From contig NZ_CDDD01000001.1 in the NCBI RefSeq assembly GCF_000820165.1, positions 24,620-88,619 on the forward strand: DNA of 64,000 nt, written 5' to 3'. The position numbers and the translations under genes are program-made. The stretch is from Aeromonas taiwanensis. Its GTDB lineage: Bacteria > Pseudomonadota > Gammaproteobacteria > Enterobacterales > Aeromonadaceae. Positions within the stretch are counted from its first letter, which is position 1, and every line of letters begins with the position of its first letter. Shown here piece by piece: positions 52,698 to 61,080 of this stretch. The notes beneath the pieces are model-generated. The model was not told where the DNA came from. It searched no databases and was given only the letters and a program-made list of their open reading frames with translations.

Positions 52698-54343
52698 TGT
52701 GTTCCTCGCTTTGGCTCAGGATCCCGGGGGCGGGAGCGATCGAAGATCAGCGAACTCGGCTGTTCGTTCAACGAATGCACCAGGGGCTGCAACTCGCTCA
52801 TCAGCTGGTTGAGGGACTGCACCGACTGGCGCAACTCCTGATTGGTCTGGGAGCTGGCATCATAGGCCTGCAGCGTTTCCTGCAACTGCTTGAGACTCTG
52901 GTTGAGGGAAGCCGGCAGCTGCTGGGTCGCCTCCTTGCTGGTCAACTTGTCCAGATTGGCGCTGACCGCGCTGATGTTCTTCAGAGTGCCATCCAGAGTG
53001 GAAAGGGAGGTGTTGACCTTGCCCAGGGTGGTCGCCATGTCCATGTCGACAAACTTGTCGAGGATGAGGTTCACCTTGCGTTCGATCTGATCCAGCCCCG
53101 CCTGCACGGTCGGGAAGACCTGATAGCCAGACAGCTTGGCCTGCTCGAAGCGGGGCGCATCCGGGTAGAAGTTGAGATCGATGAGCTTGCCACCGGTCAG
53201 CAGGCTGGAGGTCTTGAGACTGGCTCTGAGCCCCTCCTTGAACTGCTTGCTGAACAGGGCCCGCCACTGCTCCTTCTCCGCCTTGGCATAGCGGTGGGAG
53301 AGGCGCTGCACTTCGATGCGGGCCAGTACCGGGATCTGGCGATCCTGGAACAGGCGCACTCCCTTCTCTTCGATGAGATAGGGAGCCGAGATGACGGTAC
53401 CGACACGGATGCCACGGTACTGCACGGCTGCCCCCGGATGCAGGCCGGCCACGTTGTCATCGAACAGGAAGACATAGTCGATGAACTGATCCAGGCTACC
53501 GGCCAGTACGCTCGCCTCATCCTGGAACAGGGTGAACTCGTCGCGCTGCTTGACCTGCTCGCCAGGGGACCAGCCAGGCGGCAGCCCCATGGTGATACCG
53601 CCGTCTATCAAGCTCTCGAGCGAGTCCATTTTGACCTTCATCCCCTCGCTGTTGACGGACAGCTCGAAGCCCGGGGTCAGCCAGAAGCGTGAGTTGCTGC
53701 TCACCAGGATGTCATAGGGGGCGTTGATGAAGATCTGGTACTGCATCTCGCTCTTTTCGGGCAGGAAGGTGGCTTCCTCCACCTGGCCTATGGTGAAGCC
53801 CTGGTAGTTGATGGGGGAGCCTTCCCCCAGCGCCCGCGTGTCGTGGCTCGAGAGGAACAGCCGCAACCCCTTGGCGTTCTGTGAAGCGAGCGGCGGCTTG
53901 TCCAGCATGGCGTACTCGTCACGCGCCTTGCCCTTCTTGCCGGGCATGAGTTCGATGTAGGCACCTGAGAGCAGGGTACCGAGGCCGGAGACTCCCTCCC
54001 GCCCGACCCTGGGCTTGACGACCCAGAACTGGCTGTCTCCCTTGAGCATGCCGGAGGCGGCATTGGTGAGACGGCCACGCAGCACGGCATGGCTGTAGTC
54101 ATCGCTCAGCTCGACCGCCTCGATACGGCCGACATCGACCTCCCGGGAGCGGATCACCGTCTTGCCTGCCACTATGCCTTCGGCGGTAGCGACCGTCAGG
54201 GTGAAGCCGGGGCCTTGTGAATACCAGTGCTGGAACAGCATCCAGGCGCCGATGAACAGCGCCAGCAGCGGCACCATCCAGATAGCGGCGGCCGAACTCA
54301 TGAAATCAGAGCCCGGTTTCCACCTTGTCTTACGCTCACTCAC
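52694..54343 (-). CDS. pqiB: MCE-domain protein PqiB
   Basis: A 549-aa inner-membrane-anchored protein with three MCE domains. One N-terminal transmembrane helix (about residues 18-36, AIWMVPLLALFIGAWMLFQ) is followed by MCE units near 45-135, 155-265 and 285-400 and a long coiled-coil tail (about 430-530). PqiB forms a syringe-like tunnel across the periplasm and carries lipids. Three rather than seven MCE units separate it from LetB/YebT. The start is GTG at 54343 with AAGGAG upstream, overlapping the pqiA stop by 8 bases. Confidence 0.93.
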   Translation of the reverse strand: MSERKTRWKPGSDFMSSAAAIWMVPLLALFIGAWMLFQHWYSQGPGFTLTVATAEGIVAGKTVIRSREVDVGRIEAVELSDDYSHAVLRGRLTNAASGMLKGDSQFWVVKPRVGREGVSGLGTLLSGAYIELMPGKKGKARDEYAMLDKPPLASQNAKGLRLFLSSHDTRALGEGSPINYQGFTIGQVEEATFLPEKSEMQYQIFINAPYDILVSSNSRFWLTPGFELSVNSEGMKVKMDSLESLIDGGITMGLPPGWSPGEQVKQRDEFTLFQDEASVLAGSLDQFIDYVFLFDDNVAGLHPGAAVQYRGIRVGTVISAPYLIEEKGVRLFQDRQIPVLARIEVQRLSHRYAKAEKEQWRALFSKQFKEGLRASLKTSSLLTGGKLIDLNFYPDAPRFEQAKLSGYQVFPTVQAGLDQIERKVNLILDKFVDMDMATTLGKVNTSLSTLDGTLKNISAVSANLDKLTSKEATQQLPASLNQSLKQLQETLQAYDASSQTNQELRQSVQSLNQLMSELQPLVHSLNEQPSSLIFDRSRPRDPEPKRGTQ

Positions 54344-55607
54344 GTTCGCGTTCTCCTTGTTGTAAATCCCAGATCAGGCGGGAATCGAAACTCATGGCGG
54401 CCACCATGGTGATCAGCACGACCCCGGCAAAGGCAATGGCCGCGGGGCCGGGGTAGATGCTCATCAGATTGTCCAGGCGGATAAGGCCGGCCAGGATGGC
54501 CACCACGAAGACGTCGATCATCGACCAGCGCCCCACAAATTCGGTCATGCGATAGAGCTTGAGCTTGCGCAGCGGCGAGGCCGACTGGCCACTTTGCACC
54601 GCAAAGCAAAGCCACAACAGCGCCAGGATCTTCACCAGGGGCACCACCACGCTGGCGAAGAAGATGACGGCGGCGATGGGGTAGGACCCCATGGCCCACA
54701 GCAGTACCACCCCCCCCATGATGGTCGAGGGACTGTCATCCCCCAGAAAGACGGTATCCATGATGGGGTAAAGGTTGGCGGGAATATAGAGGATGATCGA
54801 GGTGACGAGCAGAGCCCAGGTGCGGTTCAGGCCACCCGGTTTGCGCTGGTGCAGGTGATCGCCGCAACGCACGCAGGTATGGGCATCCCCCTCGTTCAGG
54901 GCGCCGCAGATGTGGCACCCCACCAGCCCGGACGCCAGGGCGCTCGCCTCGGGATCCACCTCTCGGGCGGCGGTCGGCCCGAACAGTCGCTGCCACAGCC
55001 ACATCCTGTCCAGGGACGAGATCATCTTGATGAGCAACAGGGTATAGCCGACGAAGGCCCAGAACGACAGCCCCATCTTGATGTCGGCCATGCCCATTAG
55101 CTTGACCAAAGAGATGAGCACCCCGATGAGGAAGACATCGACCATCAGCCAGGGCTTGATCCGGCACAGCAGGCGGCCGAGGGATCTCAGGGCATGGCTG
55201 TGCAGATCCTTGTCGAGGCGCCACAGTACCAGCATGATGGAACCGATGTAGACCAGCGGCAGGCCGATCAGGGTCAGGCTCAGCACCACTCCCAGGAACA
55301 GGTAGCCCTGATCCACCAGGGTGGTGATGCACTGCAGGAAGGTCATCTCCTGCCCCACCCCCTTGGCCGAGAACGACATGAAGGTGAAGGCGTTGGAGAG
55401 CACGAACATGATAAGGGCGGCAAAGCCGTAGGCCAGCGGCCTGCGCTCCTGCTCCGGCAGATGGCGGCTCAGGGTATGGCCGCAGCGTGGACAGCCGCTC
55501 GCCTCTCCCACGACCAACGTCGTGGCCGGCACCAGCAGATCACACTCTTCGCACGCCGTTGCGTCATGGGTATAGGTGGTTGGATGTTGGTGTGAAACCG
55601 GATGCAA
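54336..55607 (-). CDS. pqiA: Inner-membrane protein PqiA
   Basis: About 423 aa. Two repeated PqiA domains, each with a zinc-ribbon: CEECDLL with CPRCG in the first half and CHICG with CVRCG in the second. Each half has about four transmembrane helices. PqiA works with PqiB and PqiC in lipid movement and envelope defence (paraquat-inducible in E. coli). No ATG fits the homologous N-terminus; TTG at 55607 is proposed because it gives a length close to enteric PqiA (417 aa) and has a GGGGT stretch upstream. The frame is open to 55742, but that part has no similarity. Start uncertain. Confidence 0.85.
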   Translation of the reverse strand: MHPVSHQHPTTYTHDATACEECDLLVPATTLVVGEASGCPRCGHTLSRHLPEQERRPLAYGFAALIMFVLSNAFTFMSFSAKGVGQEMTFLQCITTLVDQGYLFLGVVLSLTLIGLPLVYIGSIMLVLWRLDKDLHSHALRSLGRLLCRIKPWLMVDVFLIGVLISLVKLMGMADIKMGLSFWAFVGYTLLLIKMISSLDRMWLWQRLFGPTAAREVDPEASALASGLVGCHICGALNEGDAHTCVRCGDHLHQRKPGGLNRTWALLVTSIILYIPANLYPIMDTVFLGDDSPSTIMGGVVLLWAMGSYPIAAVIFFASVVVPLVKILALLWLCFAVQSGQSASPLRKLKLYRMTEFVGRWSMIDVFVVAILAGLIRLDNLMSIYPGPAAIAFAGVVLITMVAAMSFDSRLIWDLQQGERERE

Positions 55608-55723
55608 ATTTTGAGACCCCAGCGTGAGGCCCGCCACGGGGCCAGAACCGCCAATTATTGCAGCTGTTGCCCACGCCCACCAGCCCTGTCGTTTTACCAT
55701 CCGCGGCGGGGATGAGAATGACT

Positions 55724-55752
55724 TTGACAAGGCAGTGACCATTTAGCACAAT
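55724..55752 (+). promoter_or_regulatory. Sigma-70 promoter for the Hfq-like gene
   Basis: Perfect TTGACA (55724-55729), 17-base spacer, CACAAT (55747-55752), 34 bases before the start codon. Confidence 0.65.
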
Positions 55753-55786
55753 CAAACGCCACTTTTTTTCCGCGGGACAATAATTT

Positions 55787-56146
55787 ATGACAACCGAATC
55801 CCCAAGCTACTCCACCATTGAGCAGGCCTTCTCCCTCGGGAACGGGCAAGATTCCGCCCTCAACTGGTTGCGCAAGAACCGCAGCCAGGTCGCCATCTTC
55901 CTGGTAAGCGGCATCAAGCTGGAGGGGACCATCAGCGGCTTCGATCAGTACAGCGTGCTGCTGACAGATGCACACGGCAACCAGCAACTGGTCTACAAGG
56001 CCAAGATTTCCACCATCGCCATGCACTCCGGCCGCCCTGCGGTCAGCATCCAGCGCGCCCGCAAACCGCGCGTCTCCATGGCGCCGCGCCCCCACGGTGC
56101 CCCGAGCCGCTATGACGACAATCAGGGTGGCAGCAGCGAGCAGTAA
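55787..56146 (+). CDS. Hfq-like RNA-binding protein (Sm fold), divergent paralogue
   Basis: A 119-aa protein with a full Hfq/Sm-like core. It aligns without gaps to E. coli Hfq from Q8 onward (GQDSALNWLRKNRSQVAIFL, VSGIKLEGTISGFDQYSVLL), then has a 2-residue insertion in the variable loop and the Sm2 motif VYKAKISTIAMHSG. Differences include KH to KA at the proximal pocket (His57 position) and rim RRER to RKNR. An extra N-terminal 20 residues and a basic/polar C-terminal tail (KPRVSMAPRPHGAPSRYD) extend it beyond the core. A second copy to the usual miaA-hfq gene is inferred, since this locus is not that neighbourhood. It lies divergent from pqiABC. RNA binding is not proven. Confidence 0.8.
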   Translation: MTTESPSYSTIEQAFSLGNGQDSALNWLRKNRSQVAIFLVSGIKLEGTISGFDQYSVLLTDAHGNQQLVYKAKISTIAMHSGRPAVSIQRARKPRVSMAPRPHGAPSRYDDNQGGSSEQ

Positions 56147-56285
56147 TGCTCGCCTTCTTCCTCCGCCGGGCGTGTCGCTGCGTCAGCCAGTGACCTCCCC
56201 AAGATCCCCACTCTCATGTTTTGCCTGTCCCGTATGAGAGTGGGTCTTCTCCTCCGCTTCGGCGCTCATGGCCGTCACGCCATGA

Positions 56286-56876
56286 TCAGTAGGTCAGCCC
56301 GACCGGCATTCCCTCTCTGACCATGCAGACCTGCATGCCCGCGGCCTCACCGGCCTGCGCACCTATACCCGTATCCTCGAACACCAGACATTGACCCGGC
56401 TCCACACCCAGGCGGCGTGCAACCAGCAGGAAGGTATCCGGATGGGGTTTGTGCAGATCCACGTCGTCGGCGGTGACCACCACGGGGAAATAGCGATCGA
56501 GCCCGGTATTGCGCAGTACTGCCTCGGCATTGATGCGGGGGGAGCCGGTCCCGATCCCCATGGGAATGCGACCGTGATAGCGCTCGACCAGATCCAGCAT
56601 GGCCGGGAAAGGGGTCGCCTTGTGCAGGTTGGCCACGTAGTGTTCCGTCTTGCAGCGGGTCACCACCAGCGGATCCAGTGCCACTTGCTGCACCTCGGCC
56701 ACCAGCAGGGCTATCTTGCGGCTGGGCATGCCCCCCAGTTCATAGAACCAGTCGGCATCGAACTGAAAACCAAACTCGCGGGCGGTGTGCTCCCAGGCGG
56801 CCAGGTGCAACGGCATGGAATCCACCAGGGTACCGTCGAGGTCGAAAACCAGGCCTTGAAATCCGGATAGGGTCAT
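56286..56876 (-). CDS. yqaB: YqaB-like sugar-phosphate phosphatase (HAD superfamily)
   Basis: A 196-aa HAD subfamily IA enzyme close to E. coli YqaB, which dephosphorylates fructose 1-phosphate and related sugars. Motif I FDLDGTLVDSMPLHLAAWEH is at residues 11-30, motif II MGIGTGSPR near 106-114, the motif III lysine in DDVDLHKPHPDTFLL and motif IV VFEDTGIGAQAG near 164. Length fits. It lies convergent to the Hfq-like gene and is followed upstream by the GGDEF gene on the same strand. Confidence 0.9.
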   Translation of the reverse strand: MTLSGFQGLVFDLDGTLVDSMPLHLAAWEHTAREFGFQFDADWFYELGGMPSRKIALLVAEVQQVALDPLVVTRCKTEHYVANLHKATPFPAMLDLVERYHGRIPMGIGTGSPRINAEAVLRNTGLDRYFPVVVTADDVDLHKPHPDTFLLVARRLGVEPGQCLVFEDTGIGAQAGEAAGMQVCMVREGMPVGLTY

Positions 56877-57010
56877 GGTGCAGGATCTGTCTGTCGAAAA
56901 TGGGCCTTCATTCTAGCCAGAGCCGGGGGGCATCGCCATGTGCCAGATGGCGATAAACGCTTGCCACCGCATTAATCTCGTCCCCCAGAGGGAGGGCCTT
57001 CGACAACGGG

Positions 57011-58657
57011 TCAGCCCGACAGATAGGCCAGGGTACGGGCCCGTCCCTGGGACTTGGCATGATAGAGCGCCTGATCCGCCTGCTCGGTGAGGGTCTGCCA
57101 CCCCTTGTCCGATGAGGGGACGAGATAGCTGAAGCCGATGCTGACCGTGAGCTGAGGTGCCACCCGGGATGCGGGATGCGGGATCTGCAGCGCAGACAAG
57201 CCCCGATGGATTTGCTCCGCCAGCCGCTCCGCCTCCCCCGGTTGCGGGGTACACAGCAGGATCACGAACTCCTCCCCGCCATAGCGGGCCACCAGGTTGG
57301 TGCGCCGCCGCTCCGTCTCCTGCAGCAGGGCCGCGACCCGCTGCAGACACTGATCCCCCTTGCCGTGGCCGAAGTGATCGTTGTAGGACTTGAACTCGTC
57401 CACGTCGATCATCAGCACTGCCAGGACCCCCTGGTGGCGGCGTGCCCGCTCCCACTCCCGCTCCATGGTGATATCCCACTGGCGGCGGTTGGCGATCCCG
57501 GTCAGGGGATCCTCCAGGGACAAGAGGGAGAGACGCCGGTTCGCCTCTTCCAGCGCCCGGTTCGTGTCGGCCAGCTGCCGGGTTCGCTCTTGCACCCGCA
57601 GTTCCAGATCCCGGTTGAAGCGCTCCAGCTTGGCCTGGGTGCGCTGGCGGATCAGCAGTTGGGAGAGCACGGCGGCATACTGCTTGAAGATCTCGCTCTG
57701 GTACGTTTTGAGGGGACGCCGCCAGAGCAGGTTGTCGGCGGCGATCCAGCCGATGGGGGTACTCCCGTCCCAGAGCGACACCATGGCGTTCCAGCCGCGA
57801 CCCACCTCCTGTTTCTCGTAATAGAGAGGCGTGTCCTCCAGCACCAGGACATAGTCTTTTCGTCGCAGCGCCTCCTGCACCGTGGGGTGATCCGGAATGG
57901 GGCTGATGAAATGGCGCTCGTCGATGAGCTCACCCGCCTCGTTGGTGCCCCAGGTGCCGTGCATGGTCTTGAATTCGCTGTCCGTCAGGAAAATGGCGAT
58001 GCGGTCAAACTGCAACTCCTGGCGGGCAAGTGCCACTGCATCGTGCAGCAGACGATCCTCGCTTTCGCAGCGGGAGAGCTTGACCCCCACCTGATGCAGC
58101 GCCTGCAGCATGCTGAGGAAGGAGTCCTGCAGGGCCTGGCTGCGCACGAGATCGGCCTGGGTGTGGAGCCGCTGATCCCGCTCCTGATCGACTTGCCCCG
58201 CGAGTCGCCGGCTCTCCAGCTCGGCGGCAAGATAGTGCATCAGCAACTGGATGCTCTGCTGCTGGCGTCGGGGCAGGCGATCGAGACGGCGCCGGGTCTC
58301 CAGATAGACCACGGCCTCCAATCCCTTGTGGCGTTTGAGGGGGAAACAGGCCCGCAGGCGCGGGAACTCCGGCTCCACGCTATCCCAGATGGCATGAGTC
58401 GGCGCGAGCGGCTCCACCAGCAGCTGGCCGAGTTCGAGGGACTGTTCGATGAAGAGGATGGGCAGTTCGAGGGAGGCCAGGTTGTCGGCGCTCAGGCAGA
58501 GCAACCCCTGTTCGGGGCGATAGTGATAGAGCTGGGCCGTCGGAGCCCGCAGCCACAGATAGATCTGTTCGGCCTCGGTCTTTTCTCTGACCGCAGACAG
58601 CGTCACTTCACAGAGATGTTCAAAACTGGTGAAGTGCTCCGGATCCCATTCTTTCAT
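57011..58657 (-). CDS. GGDEF diguanylate cyclase with GAF-like sensor domains
   Basis: A 548-aa signalling protein. The N-terminal about 370 residues contain two sensor segments, the second GAF-like (LLHDAVALARQELQFDRIAI, about residue 200, through WIAADNLL). A short coiled coil (ERFNRDLELRVQERTRQLAD, about 350-370) links to the GGDEF domain with the intact signature GGEEF at 460-464, so it probably makes cyclic-di-GMP. The allosteric RxxD inhibitory site five residues before GGEEF is replaced by RRTN, so product inhibition is doubtful. AAGGATG lies upstream of the ATG. No EAL domain. Ligand unknown. Confidence 0.9.
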   Translation of the reverse strand: MKEWDPEHFTSFEHLCEVTLSAVREKTEAEQIYLWLRAPTAQLYHYRPEQGLLCLSADNLASLELPILFIEQSLELGQLLVEPLAPTHAIWDSVEPEFPRLRACFPLKRHKGLEAVVYLETRRRLDRLPRRQQQSIQLLMHYLAAELESRRLAGQVDQERDQRLHTQADLVRSQALQDSFLSMLQALHQVGVKLSRCESEDRLLHDAVALARQELQFDRIAIFLTDSEFKTMHGTWGTNEAGELIDERHFISPIPDHPTVQEALRRKDYVLVLEDTPLYYEKQEVGRGWNAMVSLWDGSTPIGWIAADNLLWRRPLKTYQSEIFKQYAAVLSQLLIRQRTQAKLERFNRDLELRVQERTRQLADTNRALEEANRRLSLLSLEDPLTGIANRRQWDITMEREWERARRHQGVLAVLMIDVDEFKSYNDHFGHGKGDQCLQRVAALLQETERRRTNLVARYGGEEFVILLCTPQPGEAERLAEQIHRGLSALQIPHPASRVAPQLTVSIGFSYLVPSSDKGWQTLTEQADQALYHAKSQGRARTLAYLSG

Positions 58658-58752
58658 GCCAAATCATCCTTGGTTGTATCCAAGCGAGTATATCGGCAAA
58701 GCCCGGCCATTAATTGACCGGACAATCAAAAGCGAGATCCAGAGCTCAGTTT

Positions 58753-59625
58753 TTACAGCAGATTCAAGGCCTGCATGGCGCTGCGGATCCGCTCGCGGGT
58801 GGCATCCGACAGCGGCATCACCGGCAGGCGGCACTCCTCGCTGCACAGCCCCAGCAGGGAGACCGCATACTTGGCGCCCGCCGGGCTCGGCTCGGCAAAC
58901 ATGGCCTGGTGCAGCGGAATGAGCTTGTCCTGCAATTCGCGGGCGGCCTGCCACTCGCCGGCCAGGGCCAGGTTCTGGACTTCGGCCACCAGCTTGGGGG
59001 CCACGTTGGCAGTGACCGAGATGCAACCCTGACCACCGCCGATGTTGTAGGCCACGGCGGTGGCATCTTCACCGGAGAGCCAGGCAAAGGGCTTCTTGAT
59101 GAGCTGACGCTCCACCCAGGGGCGGGCCAGATCGCCGGTGGCGTCCTTCACGCCGGCGATGCGCGGCAGCTCGGCCAGACGGGCCAGGGTTGCCGGTTGC
59201 ACGTCGACGATGGCACGGGGCGGAATGTTGTAGACGATGATGGGCTTGGTGGTGGCGTCATGCACCGCCTTGAAGTGGTGATAGAGCCCCTCCTGGTTGG
59301 GACGGTTGTAGTACCCCGCCACATGCAGGGTCGCATCCGCGCCGGCCTGTTCGGCGTAACGGGTATATTCAATGGCTTCGACCGGGTTGTTGGACCCGGC
59401 ACCGGCGATGACGGGAATGCGCCCCGCCACCTGCTTGACCACCAGCTCGACCACGCGGCAATGCTCGTCGTGGGTCAGGGTCGGGCTCTCCCCCGTCGTG
59501 CCGACCGGCACTATGCCATGGGTCCCCTGCTCTATGTGCCACTCCACCAGGCGAGTCAGTGCGGCCTCGTCCAGCTGGCCCTGTCGAAATGGGGTGATCA
59601 GGGCGACTATCGAACCTTGAAACAT
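58753..59625 (-). CDS. dapA: 4-hydroxy-tetrahydrodipicolinate synthase
   Basis: A 290-aa TIM-barrel aldolase that condenses pyruvate with aspartate semialdehyde, the first committed step of lysine and diaminopimelate synthesis. The Schiff-base lysine is K160 in AGVKDATGD, Tyr132 in VYNIPPR, and T43/T44 in GTTGES. Lysine-feedback residues appear conserved (H52, H55, E83 at the positions of E. coli H53, H56, E84). AAGGA lies upstream of the ATG. An intrinsic terminator sits between the promoter and this gene, preceded by a short Lys-rich reading frame, so attenuation is likely. Confidence 0.95.
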   Translation of the reverse strand: MFQGSIVALITPFRQGQLDEAALTRLVEWHIEQGTHGIVPVGTTGESPTLTHDEHCRVVELVVKQVAGRIPVIAGAGSNNPVEAIEYTRYAEQAGADATLHVAGYYNRPNQEGLYHHFKAVHDATTKPIIVYNIPPRAIVDVQPATLARLAELPRIAGVKDATGDLARPWVERQLIKKPFAWLSGEDATAVAYNIGGGQGCISVTANVAPKLVAEVQNLALAGEWQAARELQDKLIPLHQAMFAEPSPAGAKYAVSLLGLCSEECRLPVMPLSDATRERIRSAMQALNLL

Positions 59626-59661
59626 GGGATTTCCTTCTCCTAAACAAATGAATTGGCCAAT

Positions 59662-59696
59662 AAAAAGCCCCGGTACGGGGGTCGCTACCGGGGCTT
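59662..59696 (-). terminator. Intrinsic terminator in the dapA leader
   Basis: On the minus strand, AAGCCCCGGTA / TACCGGGGCTT forms a perfect 11-bp stem with a 10-base loop, followed by five T residues. It ends 36 bases upstream of the dapA start codon, so transcripts reaching dapA must read through it. No gene lies between this terminator and dapA. Confidence 0.85.
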
Positions 59697-59718
59697 GAAT
59701 CGTCTCAGGGATGAGAGG

Positions 59719-59790
59719 TTACGCGCGCACGCCAGCAGGCCCGAATGTCAGGCTGTGTTTATGCTTTCGTTTCGATACGCATGACCGCAT
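59719..59790 (-). CDS. Candidate lysine-rich leader peptide upstream of dapA
   Basis: A 23-codon frame starting at ATG 59790 with an AGAGA ribosome-site-like stretch about 8 bases upstream. Codons 7-12 read K R K H K H: three lysines within five residues. It ends 23 bases before the intrinsic terminator hairpin. A short TCTCA-TCCC-TGAGA hairpin lies between. This layout matches ribosome-mediated attenuation, where stalling at codons for the end product favours antitermination. Translation is not proven, and a clear antiterminator pairing was not found by eye. Confidence 0.45.
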   Translation of the reverse strand: MRSCVSKRKHKHSLTFGPAGVRA

Positions 59791-59845
59791 TGCATCATCT
59801 CTGGGTAAATAAGGTGTCTTGGCATATTTCGGGAACACGGCATAA

Positions 59846-59874
59846 ATGTCAAGGCGAAAGCAGCCATGTATAAT
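59846..59874. promoter_or_regulatory. Overlapping divergent promoters for rsmC and dapA
   Basis: For rsmC (plus strand): ATGTCA at 59846-59851, 17-base spacer, perfect TATAAT at 59869-59874. For dapA (minus strand): a perfect TTGACA at 59853-59848 overlaps the rsmC -35 box; its -10 is poor (AAATAT, 17 bases on). The two -35 elements share bases, so the promoters may compete. Confidence 0.55.
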
Positions 59875-59903
59875 AGCCGCCCCAAAATGCGTGGAGAGTC
59901 CCA

Positions 59904-60932
59904 ATGAGCCGTCCTGTCAGTGTCGTCAGCCAGATGCTGGAACGTAACCAAGCCCTCTTTGTCGGCAAGCGGCTGTTGGTGTGCGGCGCCCTGGAGGACG
60001 ACTACCCCCGGCAACTGGCCGAACTGGCCGATTCCCTGACCGTCTTCACCACCGACTACTGCTACTACCGAAGCCAGCATAGCGTGCTGGGAGAGGCCAT
60101 CCAGTTCGGTCACCAGATCGGCGGAGCCCCTCGCTTCGACGCCCTGCTGCTGCTGATGCCCAAGGCCAAGGCCGAGGCGCAGTACCTGCTCGCCATGATG
60201 ACGCCGCTGCTGGAGAGCGGTGCCGACCTGTTCCTGGCTGGCGAAAACCGGGGCGGCATCAACGGCGCCGACAAGCTGCTGGCCCCCTACGGGGAAAAAC
60301 CGGTCAAGCGAGACTCGGCACGCCGCTGCTCCCTTTTCCACGGCGTGCTCAACAAGCCGGTCGCCCCGTTCGAGCTGGATGCCTGGTTCAGCCGCTACGA
60401 GTGCCAGGCGGGCGACACCGCCCTGACCGTCATGGCCCTACCAGGTGTCTTCAGCGCCGACGGCCTGGACCTCGGCACCCAGATGCTGCTGGCCAGCCTG
60501 CCCCCCATGGCGGGCAAGCTGCTCGACTTTGGCTGCGGCGCTGGCGTCATCGGCTCGGTCCTGGCCAGGCGCAATCCTGACCTGGCCGTCACCATGGTGG
60601 ATATCAACGCCCTGGCGCTGGAGTCCAGTCGCCGCACCCTGGCGGTCAACGGCCTGACCGGGCGCGTCCATGCTTCCGACGTGTACTCCGATATTGACGA
60701 AAGATTCCAACACATCGTCTCGAATCCCCCCTTCCATGCCGGACTCAAGACCTTCTATGCCGCCACCGAAACCTTCCTGGCCAAAGCCCCCGACTATCTG
60801 GCCCGCGACGGTGCACTGACCATAGTCGCCAACGCCTTCCTGAGATACCAGCCTATACTGGAAGCGCATTTCAGACAGACCGGGGTGATCGCGGGCGATG
60901 CCAAATTCAAGGTGTATCTGAGCAAAGCTTAA
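59904..60932 (+). CDS. rsmC: 16S rRNA (guanine(1207)-N2)-methyltransferase
   Basis: A 342-aa methyltransferase with the RsmC double-domain layout: an N-terminal degenerate methyltransferase fold (about residues 1-160) and a C-terminal catalytic fold (about 165-340). SAM-binding motif I is [20 protein letters not shown] and the catalytic NPPF motif is in [16 protein letters not shown]. It modifies G1207 of 16S rRNA. GGAGAG precedes the ATG. A terminator lies 75 bases past the stop. Confidence 0.95.
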   Translation: MSRPVSVVSQMLERNQALFVGKRLLVCGALEDDYPRQLAELADSLTVFTTDYCYYRSQHSVLGEAIQFGHQIGGAPRFDALLLLMPKAKAEAQYLLAMMTPLLESGADLFLAGENRGGINGADKLLAPYGEKPVKRDSARRCSLFHGVLNKPVAPFELDAWFSRYECQAGDTALTVMALPGVFSADGLDLGTQMLLASLPPMAGKLLDFGCGAGVIGSVLARRNPDLAVTMVDINALALESSRRTLAVNGLTGRVHASDVYSDIDERFQHIVSNPPFHAGLKTFYAATETFLAKAPDYLARDGALTIVANAFLRYQPILEAHFRQTGVIAGDAKFKVYLSKA

Positions 60933-61007
60933 ATAAGTGCAACGGTTGTAATAAAACAAGTAGAGAGTGCCAGAAGGGATCTGTTAAGGTACCAAGAAAA
61001 CGTTTAC

Positions 61008-61029
61008 CACCCCTTTAGGGGTGTTTTTT
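61008..61029 (+). terminator. Intrinsic terminator between rsmC and glgC
   Basis: CACCCC / GGGGTG stem with a TTTA loop and six T residues, ending 52 bases before the glgC ATG. It may end rsmC transcription or, if the glgC promoter lies upstream of it, act as a leader attenuator. Confidence 0.8.
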
Positions 61030-61080
61030 CGCAGCAACATGAAAACCTTTTCAAGGCATGAATTCAGGGAGAGAAAGACG

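Noticed and set aside
59626..59903. Lysine riboswitch upstream of dapA
   Set aside because: The gap is about the right size, but I do not recognise the conserved L-box core; the short Lys-rich frame plus terminator fits better. A covariance-model search would settle it.
59748..60341. A 197-codon minus-strand frame covering the dapA leader and the rsmC start
   Set aside because: Mostly antisense to rsmC with no homology. Its tail overlaps the proposed leader peptide in another frame.
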